Shown here: positions 1 to 5,887 of the stretch, piece after piece
Position numbering within the stretch: the first letter of the stretch is position 1
Layout: each line of letters begins with the position of its first letter
NCBI GenBank assembly: GCA_015521505.1
Contig: WAOB01000065.1
Location: 1 to 6,744, forward strand
Direction of reading: 5' to 3'
Length of the DNA: 6,744 nucleotides
Origin: Nanobdellati archaeon
Lineage (GTDB): Archaea; EX4484-52; JAADEF01
Notes under the pieces: generated by a model
What the model saw: the letters and a program-made list of their open reading frames with translations, nothing else
Told to the model about the DNA's origin: nothing
Databases searched by the model: none
Position numbers and translations under genes: made by a program

Positions 1-28
1 TACATACAACATATTATTTTTCGATGAG

Positions 29-40
29 TATTTAAAGGTT
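29..40 (-). promoter_or_regulatory. Likely archaeal promoter (BRE + TATA box) for a gene leaving the left edge
   Basis: On the minus strand the sequence reads AAACC followed directly by TTTAAATA (bases 40 to 29), which is a close match to an archaeal BRE plus TATA box. The expected transcription start, about 25 bases further on, falls at roughly base 5-8. ATG triplets on the minus strand lie at 12-10 and 5-3, so a leaderless or near-leaderless gene probably begins at the left edge. Fewer than five codons of it are inside the window, so no coding sequence is called. The promoter match is seen; the gene is inferred. Confidence 0.5.
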
Positions 41-173
41 TGTATTTAATACCAAAATAAACAACCACTAGAGAATAATAACATCTTTGTTATATTTAAA
101 GTTTTCGGTGTCTTGATATAATGAGAGGGTAAAATGGAGAGGATATCTATAAATATCGTTAACCATACCAATC

Positions 174-200
174 AAAATAATAAAAAGAAGTAAAAAGAAC
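174..200 (-). terminator. T-rich terminator after hsp20
   Basis: Read on the minus strand, a stretch starting 13 bases after the hsp20 stop codon contains two runs of five T and one of four T separated by one to four bases. Archaeal RNA polymerase commonly terminates at such T-rich tracts without needing a strong hairpin. I see no stable GC stem next to it. The position after the last gene of a two-gene unit supports the call. Confidence 0.5.
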
Positions 201-212
201 GATATACAGTAC

Positions 213-671
213 TTATTCTATCTTAATCTTCTTCTTTTCCTCTTGTTTTGCTTTTCTCATTCTCACTTCTAAAACACCGTTCTTATAAGTTGCTTTCACC
301 TCATTAGGATCTACCTCTGCTGGGAGAGATAAGGTCAAATAATAACCTTTATATGCTCTTTCCTCAAGATACGCCTCCTTCTCTTTCTCTTTCTTTTCTT
401 CTTTCTTCTCAGCCCTCACTTCCAATGTTTTTGGAGTCACATTTAAATCAATATCTTCTTTATCCACACCAGGTAATTCTATTACTGCAATAACTTCATC
501 ATCTTTCTCCCATACATCACTCAACGGCTCTCTATACCCTGTCTCTTCTTCAACCACATATCTCCTTTTAAATGGTTCTCTCATAAAAGGTTCTCTCATA
601 AAATCTTCAAATACTCTCTCAAGTTCATCAAAAAACTCGTCAAAAAAACTCCTCCTCCTTCTGAACACCAT
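213..671 (-). CDS. Small heat shock protein, Hsp20/alpha-crystallin family
   Basis: This is an ATP-independent holdase chaperone that binds unfolding proteins, usually as a large cytoplasmic oligomer. The 152-residue length is normal for the archaeal family. Residues 1-45 form a charged N-terminal arm rich in Arg and Phe. The alpha-crystallin domain spans about 48-140: it opens with the typical PLSDVWEKDDEVIAVIELPG segment and ends with the conserved NGVLEV turn (131-136). The tail carries the I-x-I anchoring motif (IKI, 149-151). A Lys/Glu-rich linker (89-104) sits in the loop used for dimerisation. The N-terminal arm contains MREPF twice in tandem (25-34), from an exact 15-base duplication. 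The ATG has a near-perfect GGAGGTGAT ribosome binding site four bases upstream, overlapping the stop of the KaiC-like gene, so the two are cotranscribed. Family assignment is secure; which clients it serves is unknown. Confidence 0.97.
   Translation of the reverse strand: MVFRRRRSFFDEFFDELERVFEDFMREPFMREPFKRRYVVEEETGYREPLSDVWEKDDEVIAVIELPGVDKEDIDLNVTPKTLEVRAEKKEEKKEKEKEAYLEERAYKGYYLTLSLPAEVDPNEVKATYKNGVLEVRMRKAKQEEKKKIKIE
574..603. repeat. Exact 15-base tandem duplication inside hsp20
   Basis: The 15-mer GGTTCTCTCATAAAA occurs twice with no gap (574-588 and 589-603). It is in frame and produces the repeated MREPF peptide in the N-terminal arm of Hsp20. The perfect identity of both copies suggests a recent slippage or duplication event. 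Confidence 0.95.
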
Positions 672-675
672 TCAC

Positions 676-684
676 ATCACCTCC
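676..684 (-). promoter_or_regulatory. Ribosome binding site of hsp20 containing the upstream stop codon
   Basis: The minus strand reads GGAGGTGAT, four bases before the hsp20 ATG, which is essentially a full match to the anti-Shine-Dalgarno end of 16S rRNA. The TGA stop of the KaiC-like gene (679-677) lies inside this motif. Ribosomes finishing the ATPase therefore sit on the hsp20 initiation site, which favours coupled re-initiation. Confidence 0.9.
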
Positions 685-1555
685 TTGAATCATCTCTTTT
701 AACGATTTCCTCTAAAGGTTTGCCTATCTCAACCAGTCCTGTTTCAGTGATATTCAATATATGTGTCCTTGTATCATGACCACACATTCTACATCCATCG
801 ATCCTAAACAATCTTATTACACTACCTAAAGGCATATTAAATGTCTGTGCTTGAAACCTCGACATTATAAGTTCCTTGGACAAAACCATCGAACAATCTA
901 CAATATGGCTTATAGCATAACCTCCCGCTGCTTCAGCACTCAATTCTTCATGACTACTCCTCTTCTGTGAAACAAATAATGCTGTTTGATGTTTCTTTTT
1001 CATAAAATTGAAAAGTTTTCTAACAACACTCCTAGCCATCATCTCTCTTGCTTCAAATAAGCCAGTAACAGAATCAATAACAACTGATTTGGTCTCGTAC
1101 TCTGAAATAGCATAATCTAAAGTGTTTAGTAAACTGCCAATATCCTCTCTCAAAATATCATGAGTTGAAGCATCTATCATTACAATATTATTCTCTATAT
1201 TTTCCCATTTTATACCCATTGCTTTAGATCTCTCTCTTAAACTAGAAGCAACAAAAGAAGAGGGAGATTCCACAGTAACAAAAGCAACTTTATAATTATG
1301 GGCAGCCTGATTTACAGCATATTGTTCTACCATTAAACTCTTACCTGTATCGCTTACTCCAGTAATATTAACAACAGACAGATAAGGTATCCCTCCCAAA
1401 GGCTTTTTGACAACATTTCCATTATCATCAATATATGTTGTAAAAAACAAACCATCCAGTCCCTTAACACCACTAGGTATACCAAAAAGTTTTGGCATCT
1501 CTTTTTTAAGATCATCTAATGATCTTACTGCTTCTTTAATTGGTTCATAACCCAT
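677..1555 (-). CDS. KaiC-like RecA-superfamily ATPase
   Basis: A single-domain P-loop ATPase of the archaeal KaiC/RadA group, 292 residues. The Walker A motif is GVSDTGKS (66-73). The likely catalytic glutamate is in VTVESP (E96). Walker B is KSVVIDSVTG, with D161. A sensor-like FVSQKRSS segment follows at 194-201, and a loop SAEAAGGYAISHIVD (206-220) matches the substrate-facing L2 region of KaiC homologues. A C-terminal CRMCGH (255-260) could bind metal. There is only one ATPase domain, unlike the double-domain circadian KaiC, and no N-terminal zinc finger as in RadA/Sms. I believe it is close to the thermophilic archaeal group named for AF_0795, but this needs a profile search. The ATG follows a GGTGATC ribosome binding site. 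It is the first gene of a unit with hsp20. The target of such stand-alone KaiC proteins is generally unknown; signalling or protein remodelling is more likely than DNA recombination. Confidence 0.9.
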   Translation of the reverse strand: MGYEPIKEAVRSLDDLKKEMPKLFGIPSGVKGLDGLFFTTYIDDNGNVVKKPLGGIPYLSVVNITGVSDTGKSLMVEQYAVNQAAHNYKVAFVTVESPSSFVASSLRERSKAMGIKWENIENNIVMIDASTHDILREDIGSLLNTLDYAISEYETKSVVIDSVTGLFEAREMMARSVVRKLFNFMKKKHQTALFVSQKRSSHEELSAEAAGGYAISHIVDCSMVLSKELIMSRFQAQTFNMPLGSVIRLFRIDGCRMCGHDTRTHILNITETGLVEIGKPLEEIVKRDDSRR

Positions 1556-1585
1556 AAGATCACCACATAGTATATTTATCAGTAT

Positions 1586-1593
1586 TATTTAAA
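1586..1593 (-). promoter_or_regulatory. Candidate TATA box for the KaiC-like/hsp20 unit
   Basis: The minus strand reads TTTAAATA here, about 34 bases before the KaiC-like ATG, preceded by an A-rich stretch that could act as a BRE. It lies in the 71-base gap after the ThiI-like gene. A start 25 bases on would fall close to the ribosome binding site (1558-1564), giving a very short leader, so the exact element is uncertain. A second, weaker TTTAAACT lies a little further upstream, near 1602-1609. Confidence 0.4.
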
Positions 1594-1616
1594 AATTTTT
1601 AGTTTAAATTCTAATA

Positions 1617-1647
1617 AATTTAGAAATCATTCAAAGATTTCTAAATT
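1617..1647 (-). terminator. Perfect 12-bp hairpin across the ThiI-like stop codon
   Basis: Bases 1617-1628 (AATTTAGAAATC) are the exact reverse complement of 1636-1647, leaving a 7-base loop. The stop codon of the ThiI-like gene (1629-1627) is at the loop-stem junction and the last codons of the protein lie in one arm. On the minus strand the hairpin is followed by AT-rich sequence with a run of five T about 19 bases downstream, so it may end the three-gene operon or protect its 3' end. The stem is AT-rich and only moderately stable. The inverted repeat is seen; its role is inferred. Confidence 0.5.
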
Positions 1648-2265
1648 ATTTTCATATTGCGAAACCAAATAATTAATATCTAAATCTTTCTCTACTTCCT
1701 CCACTTCCCTCAAATTAGTTTTTGTCTTAGTTTTAGTTGGAAAACCCAAAACACAAGCGCTTCTTATAGAAGTGATATCATAAATACCTAATTCATGATT
1801 TTTCTTAATAATGTCCTTTTTATTCCATAAAAGAAGAGGCCTTAAAACATGTATAGAAGTTGCTCTATCAATCACATACATGTTGTGGATTGTTTGACTT
1901 GCAACCTGGCCTAAACTATCTCCTGTACATAAAAAATCATAGACATATTTTAATGCAATTTTTTCTGCTATTCTCATCATAAATCTTCTCCAAACAACAA
2001 TTATCATAGTAGGAGGTATTTTTTCAATCAATGTATCAAGCAAATATCCTTGTTTAACCACATATAGTTTTTGTGTAAAATTATTGTTTTTAAACACCTC
2101 AAATACTCTATGTGTCTTATAAAGCAACACTCCGTCATTATAGGGTTGAGAATCAAAATGTATAAAATCAACTTTGAATCCTGCTTTATACATTAAATAT
2201 GCTGCTATTGGAGAATCCAACTCTCCAGAAACCAAACATAAAACCCTTTTATTATCTTCGCTCAT
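1627..2265 (-). CDS. Stand-alone ThiI-type PP-loop (adenine nucleotide alpha-hydrolase) protein
   Basis: The 212 residues match the C-terminal catalytic domain of ThiI, which adenylates U8 of tRNA and inserts sulfur to make 4-thiouridine. A PP-loop lies at 13-19 (SGELDSP). The strongest ThiI signature is CTGDSLGQVASQT (113-125), followed by YVIDRATSIHVLRPLL (130-145). C171 in SACVLGFPTKTK occupies the place of the catalytic cysteine of bacterial ThiI (E. coli C344). The N-terminal ferredoxin-like and THUMP domains that bind tRNA are absent, as is any rhodanese domain. The PP-loop has Glu where ThiI normally has its second Gly (SGGxDS), and only one cysteine is present where archaeal ThiI has CxxC. 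It is last in the operon; its ATG overlaps the previous stop (ATGA), with CGGTG seven bases upstream. It could be a tRNA sulfurtransferase partner subunit or a ThiI paralogue with another substrate. Confidence 0.85.
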   Translation of the reverse strand: MSEDNKRVLCLVSGELDSPIAAYLMYKAGFKVDFIHFDSQPYNDGVLLYKTHRVFEVFKNNNFTQKLYVVKQGYLLDTLIEKIPPTMIIVVWRRFMMRIAEKIALKYVYDFLCTGDSLGQVASQTIHNMYVIDRATSIHVLRPLLLWNKKDIIKKNHELGIYDITSIRSACVLGFPTKTKTKTNLREVEEVEKDLDINYLVSQYENNLEIFE

Positions 2266-3218
2266 AACAAAACACCGTATAAAAACAATACTCCTCCAAT
2301 TATTATTGGAATTATCAAATTATCATTAATCTTTTTAGGTATAAACATTTCTATTATCAAAAAAGCTAAGGAAGATATTAATGAAATATCAAAAGGATAG
2401 ATCAAATTAGTTATAACAAAACCAGTCAAACCCCCAAAAAGGCTTCCTGAAATGTGTCGATAAGTATAAGTTTTACCAAATTTAATAATTTTTCCAACTA
2501 TTGTAGAGATAGCATCAGAATAGATTAAATATATAGAACCCACAATGGCATAATATTTACCAAAAAGAAAAAGAGTTAAAGTCATTGATGCTATCATGAA
2601 GAAAGGCGAAAGAAAATCATATTGTCTCTCCTTATATTTCACCTTGTGGTATATTTTCTTACCTATAGATGTTAAATAAAATCCAAAATACAAAACACAA
2701 GACATCAACGCAAAAAGATAGAAATATCCTGGATAAAAATACAGCACTAGTAAAAGCAAAGAACCAAAAGAGATATGAAGAGCCTTTCTTAGGAATAGGG
2801 GTTTGTGTTTTAGATAAAAGTTATGCAATGATCTAAATTTAAAAACAAACCCGTAAATCAAAAAAGACAATAACCATCCTGCAAAGATATCTCTATAATA
2901 ATGCACTTCTATATAAATTCTCAGTATAGAGATGACAAAAGAGAAAACATATGCCCATAAAGAGTTAATGTATAAGGCATATCCCATACTCAATGTTGCA
3001 TGTGTACTAGGAAAAGAATACTTATCAAACGAAAACAAAAGTGCCTCGTCTGAGGGCCTTGAAAATCCAAAAAGAAATTTAAGTAGATAAACTAGCAAAA
3101 CTAGAATAAAACCATACCCAATATATCTCATCAACTGTTTCTTCTTATAAGAGATATAAAATCCATAAAAAAACATTGAAAATAACATTAGTGTACTAAA
3201 TAAGCTCATAATCTCCAT
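2262..3218 (-). CDS. Membrane fusion protein: PAP2 phosphatase + CTP-dependent polyprenol (dolichol/phytol-type) kinase
   Basis: A 318-residue, strongly hydrophobic integral membrane protein. The N-terminal half carries all three PAP2 motifs: K47-x6-R54-P55 (KFLFGFSRP), PSTH at 70-73, and R100-x5-H106-x3-D110 (RIYIEVHYYRD). These are the catalytic residues of enzymes that remove phosphate from polyprenyl diphosphates or other lipid phosphates. The C-terminal half carries the signature of the SEC59/phytol kinase family: RKALH (144-148), SDAISTIVGK (234-243) then FGKT (247-250), RHISGSLFGG (254-263) and E290 followed by INDNLIIPIIIG (297-308). That family phosphorylates polyprenols with CTP. 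Inferred role: regeneration of polyprenyl phosphate, the carrier for glycan assembly, from both diphosphate and free alcohol. The start ATG overlaps the preceding stop (TAATG), with GGTGG upstream inside the methyltransferase gene; M4 is a less likely start. No residue of either motif set is lost, so both halves may be active. Confidence 0.88.
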   Translation of the reverse strand: MEIMSLFSTLMLFSMFFYGFYISYKKKQLMRYIGYGFILVLLVYLLKFLFGFSRPSDEALLFSFDKYSFPSTHATLSMGYALYINSLWAYVFSFVISILRIYIEVHYYRDIFAGWLLSFLIYGFVFKFRSLHNFYLKHKPLFLRKALHISFGSLLLLVLYFYPGYFYLFALMSCVLYFGFYLTSIGKKIYHKVKYKERQYDFLSPFFMIASMTLTLFLFGKYYAIVGSIYLIYSDAISTIVGKIIKFGKTYTYRHISGSLFGGLTGFVITNLIYPFDISLISSLAFLIIEMFIPKKINDNLIIPIIIGGVLFLYGVLL

Positions 3219-4174
3219 TAGCCCACCTTCCTTATTTTAGCAACAACAAATCCCTCTGTATCATTATCTTGGGGATATATCCTTGCTATTTTTTTAACAT
3301 CAGAAGAATAAGATTTTCCATTCCATTCTTCTATACCTTCATGATATCTAAGTCCTTTAACTGTAATTTCCTCAATCTTTACATTATCTCTATTTTGTAA
3401 CAAAAAATCTACTACTTCTTCATTTTCTTCGGGTGATAAAGTACAGGTAGAATACACCATTACTCCTCCCTCCTTCAAAGCATCAAACCCTGCTAATATT
3501 AACTTCTTCTGCAAACCACTCAAAGATTTTATAACGCTTACACTCCATCTTGAGAGAACCTTCCAATCTTTCCTTATAGTACCTTCAGAAGAACATGGAG
3601 CATCAAGTAGAACCTTATCGAACTTAAGAGACATATCACCAAATTTTCTCCCATCCTCTCTTGTGACAACAACATTCATACATCCTAATTTTTCCAAATT
3701 AAATCTCAGTGCTTTTATTCTAATAAGATCATTATCATTAGCAACTATAGTGCCTTTATTGTTCATCATCTCACACATCTGGGTTGTTTTCGATCCTGGA
3801 GCAGCAGATAAGTCTAAAACTATCTCATGAGGCTTAGGATCTAAAACAACTGGTGGTATCATGGATGCTGCTTCTTGCACATAATAATATCCTAAAAAAT
3901 GTTCTAATGTGTTCCCCACCACTCCTTCCTTCACATCTTCATTCTGGACCCAATAGCCATTTTCATACCAAGGAACTTGTTTTAATTTCCATCCATATTC
4001 ATATTCCAATCTCCTTCTTGTTTCTCTAACATCATTCTTTAAAGGGTTTAATCGTATACTTTTCTTTAAAGGTTTCACGCAATATCTCAGAAAAACTTTG
4101 TTTTCATCCCCTAATATCTTGTGATATCGTGCTTTAAATTCGTTAGGTATGATCGGTCGAGATTTTCTCACCAT
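3218..4174 (-). CDS. RNA cytosine-C5 methyltransferase, RsmB/NOP2/NSUN (Trm4-like) family
   Basis: A cytoplasmic S-adenosylmethionine-dependent enzyme that makes 5-methylcytosine in tRNA or rRNA. The AdoMet-binding motif I is VLDLSAAPGSKTTQM (119-133), preceded by the family-typical YYVQEAASM (97-105). Motif IV is DAPCSSEG (191-198), with C194, the residue that releases product. Motif VI is STCTLSPEENE (242-252), with C244, the nucleophile. The protein ends with RIYPQDNDTEGFVVAKI, the usual closing segment. At 318 residues it has the short archaeal form and no PUA domain, like archaeal Trm4 proteins, so tRNA is the likelier substrate, though sequence alone cannot fix the position modified. 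It is first in a three-gene operon. The ATG has no Shine-Dalgarno and lies about 30 bases from a TTTAAA element, suggesting a leaderless transcript. Confidence 0.93.
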   Translation of the reverse strand: MVRKSRPIIPNEFKARYHKILGDENKVFLRYCVKPLKKSIRLNPLKNDVRETRRRLEYEYGWKLKQVPWYENGYWVQNEDVKEGVVGNTLEHFLGYYYVQEAASMIPPVVLDPKPHEIVLDLSAAPGSKTTQMCEMMNNKGTIVANDNDLIRIKALRFNLEKLGCMNVVVTREDGRKFGDMSLKFDKVLLDAPCSSEGTIRKDWKVLSRWSVSVIKSLSGLQKKLILAGFDALKEGGVMVYSTCTLSPEENEEVVDFLLQNRDNVKIEEITVKGLRYHEGIEEWNGKSYSSDVKKIARIYPQDNDTEGFVVAKIRKVG

Positions 4175-4195
4175 ATAATTGGTAATGTCACAAAT

Positions 4196-4207
4196 AATTT
4201 TTTAAAG
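4196..4207. promoter_or_regulatory. Shared divergent TATA-like core between the methyltransferase and dehydrogenase genes
   Basis: The 54-base intergenic region 4175-4228 holds one obvious TATA-like element, a T6A3 tract whose TTTAAA core (4201-4206) is palindromic. Its centre is about 25 bases from the plus-strand ATG at 4229 and about 30 bases from the minus-strand ATG at 4174. Both distances fit archaeal transcription starting at or very near the start codon, and neither gene has a Shine-Dalgarno. One element may therefore serve both directions. Spacing is seen; shared use is inferred. Confidence 0.5.
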
Positions 4208-4228
4208 ATAAGATACAAAGTAGATGAA

Positions 4229-5548
4229 ATGAAACAAGAAGAAATAATAGAGAAAGCAAAAAATAACAAACTAACAATTTGTGTTGTTGGGTTGGGATAT
4301 GTCGGATTGCCTTTAGCAACATCTCTTGCTAAGCATTACAAAGTAGTCGGATATGATATAGATGAAAAAAGAATAAACGAGTTAAAAAATGGCATAGATA
4401 GATATGGTGAAGTAAATAAAGAAAAAATATTGAATAACAATATAACGTACACATCCAATGAAAAGGAGATTAAACGTTGTGATGTTGTAATTGTTGGTGT
4501 ACCAACGCCTGTTGATAAAATGAAAAATCCGTTTTTAAAACCTTTGAAAGAAGCGACAAAAACTATCGGTAAAAATATGAAAAAAGATACCATTGTAGTA
4601 TATGAATCAACAGTATGGCCAGGAGTTGTAGAGGATATCTGTGTTCCAATATTGGAAAAAGAAAGTAAAATGAAATGGAAAAGAGATTTCAATGTAGGAT
4701 ATTCTCCAGAAAGAATGAATCCAGGGGATAAAAAGCATACCTTAGAAACAATAGTTAAGGTTGTTTCTGGAGATGAGAAATGGGTTGCTGATGTATTGGA
4801 AATCATTTATGGGAAAATTGTAAAGGCAGGAATATACAAAGCACCATCTATAAGAGTTGCAGAGGCGGCCAAGGTCATTGAAAATGTTCAAAGAGACATA
4901 AACATAGGGTTAATGAATGAATTAGCAATGTTATTTAATGAATTAGGAATAGATAGTAAGGAGGTTTTTGATGCGGCAAAAACCAAATGGAATTTTTTGC
5001 CTTTTGAACCAGGGCTGGTTGGAGGCCATTGTATACCTGTTGATCCTTACTATCTTGTCCATAAAGCAGAAGAGATTGGCTTTCATACACACGTAATTTT
5101 AGCAGGCAGAGAAGTTAATGAAACATTGCCTAAATTTGTTGCTGAAAAAATAGTAATCTCTCTCCTAAAGAACAAAAAAATAATCCCACATGTCAAAATA
5201 CTTATATTGGGTTTCACATTTAAAGAAAATGTGAAAGACATAAGGAATACAAAAGTTTATGACATATACAAATATCTAAAAGAATTTGATATAGAAGAAA
5301 TAGACATTTATGATCCATTAGCAAACAGCGATGAAGTTGAAGATAAGTATAATATAAGAATGATCGAAAAGATTGAAGAAAAGTATGATTGCATTATATT
5401 TGCTGTGAAACACAAAGAACTCATTGAAGAATTTGATCTTGACAGAATAAAAGAAATAGCAAAAGACGGCGCATTATTTGTAGATATCAAGAGAGTATTT
5501 AAGAAAGAAGAAGTTCAAAAGAAAGGACTAATCTATTGGGGATTATGA
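4229..5548 (+). CDS. UDP-N-acetylhexosamine 6-dehydrogenase (TviB/WbpO-type nucleotide sugar dehydrogenase)
   Basis: A cytoplasmic NAD-dependent enzyme of the UDP-glucose/UDP-N-acetyl-mannosamine dehydrogenase superfamily that oxidises C6 of a UDP-sugar in two steps to a uronic acid used in surface polysaccharide. From the ATG at 4229 it has 439 residues, the normal length. The NAD-binding motif is VGLGYVGLP (20-28). YESTVWPG (125-132) and VGYSPERMNPGDKKHTLE (157-173) are typical of the TviB/WbpO branch, which uses UDP-GlcNAc or UDP-GalNAc. AEAAKVIENVQRD (211-223) has the active-site lysine K215, and GGHCIPVDPYYL (265-276) has the catalytic C268. The C-terminal domain starts with LGFTFKENVKDIRNTKV (327-343). 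An in-frame GTG at 4121 would add 36 residues, but these overlap the opposite gene and match nothing in the family, so the ATG is preferred. A TATA-like box 25 bases upstream supports a leaderless start. The exact substrate is not settled. Confidence 0.93.
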   Translation: MKQEEIIEKAKNNKLTICVVGLGYVGLPLATSLAKHYKVVGYDIDEKRINELKNGIDRYGEVNKEKILNNNITYTSNEKEIKRCDVVIVGVPTPVDKMKNPFLKPLKEATKTIGKNMKKDTIVVYESTVWPGVVEDICVPILEKESKMKWKRDFNVGYSPERMNPGDKKHTLETIVKVVSGDEKWVADVLEIIYGKIVKAGIYKAPSIRVAEAAKVIENVQRDINIGLMNELAMLFNELGIDSKEVFDAAKTKWNFLPFEPGLVGGHCIPVDPYYLVHKAEEIGFHTHVILAGREVNETLPKFVAEKIVISLLKNKKIIPHVKILILGFTFKENVKDIRNTKVYDIYKYLKEFDIEEIDIYDPLANSDEVEDKYNIRMIEKIEEKYDCIIFAVKHKELIEEFDLDRIKEIAKDGALFVDIKRVFKKEEVQKKGLIYWGL

Positions 5549-5573
5549 GAAGGCAAGGAAATTTCCACAAAAA

Positions 5574-5732
5574 CAATCAGACAAAGGGAAGATACCTTAT
5601 CAAATACTACAAGGAAAGATGAAGAAAGGACATATCAGCACAACAAATCGATAACTTGAAATATACCTTCCAGATCCTATCTCCTTGAGAGAACCTACCA
5701 GATGTCTATCTCATAATACAAGAATGCGTGCT
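5574..5732 (+). repeat. Diverged direct repeat, unit 1 (~159 bases)
   Basis: First of two long imperfect direct repeats in the gap 5549-5986. Shared anchors in the same order in both units are CAA-CAGA-AAAGGG near the start, the exact 13-mer AACAAATCGATAA (here 5642-5654), and a pyrimidine-rich CCAGAT-CTATCTC stretch. The repeat then runs into GTGCTCAA, whose last CAA begins unit 2. Anchor spacing differs by only 1-4 bases between units. No open frame with a start codon covers it. The sequence is visibly richer in C on this strand than the flanking genes. Confidence 0.6.
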
Positions 5733-5887
5733 CAACAGAAGAAAAGGGATATGGGATCATATACCTGCCTTTAGCAAAAATTGAAAAATTGAATAAAAAC
5801 AAATCGATAAACAGAAGATACTTGCAATCTACTTCTACTCTAACAACAATTCCTAGATCTCTATCCAGCAATCCAACGAAAGGTGCT
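5733..5887 (+). repeat. Diverged direct repeat, unit 2 (~155 bases), with start of a third
   Basis: Second copy: CAACAGAAGAAAAGGG (5733-5748), AACAAATCGATAA (5798-5810), AGATCTCTATCCAG, then GTGCTCAA (5883-5890). A truncated third copy begins at 5888 (CAATAAAAGAAGG, then ATTATGAGAA) and fades into the speD promoter by about 5920. In one frame the units give similar short peptides around CSTEEKGYG and CSIKEGNYE, interrupted by stops, as expected for a decayed repetitive coding sequence; this is suggestive only. The gap contains nothing else I can recognise apart from the promoter at its right end. Confidence 0.55.

Noticed and set aside
142..157. GATAT...ATATC inverted repeat
   Set aside because: Only five base pairs, all but two AT; expected by chance at this composition.
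134..196. Plus-strand 20-codon frame starting at ATG 134 after GAGAGGGT
   Set aside because: Low-complexity Asn/Lys peptide, overlaps the hsp20 terminator region, and has no sign of selection.
4121..4228. GTG start at 4121 that would extend the dehydrogenase by 36 residues
   Set aside because: The added part overlaps the 5' end of the opposite methyltransferase gene, crosses the promoter region, does not resemble the family, and a well-placed ATG at 4229 gives the normal 439-residue length.
4336..4806. Minus-strand open frame of 156 codons
   Set aside because: Lies wholly inside the dehydrogenase gene, whose motifs are complete; the peptide is a low-complexity antisense shadow.
5308..5490. 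Minus-strand open frame of 60 codons
   Set aside because: Antisense to the C-terminal domain of the dehydrogenase; Ser/Ile-rich shadow with no ribosome binding site or family features.
5524..5775. Resemblance of the dehydrogenase C-terminus (KKGLIYWGL) to a peptide in repeat unit 2 (KGYGIIYLPL), hinting at a duplicated gene tail
   Set aside because: The match is about ten residues and does not extend upstream, so it is too weak to claim common origin.
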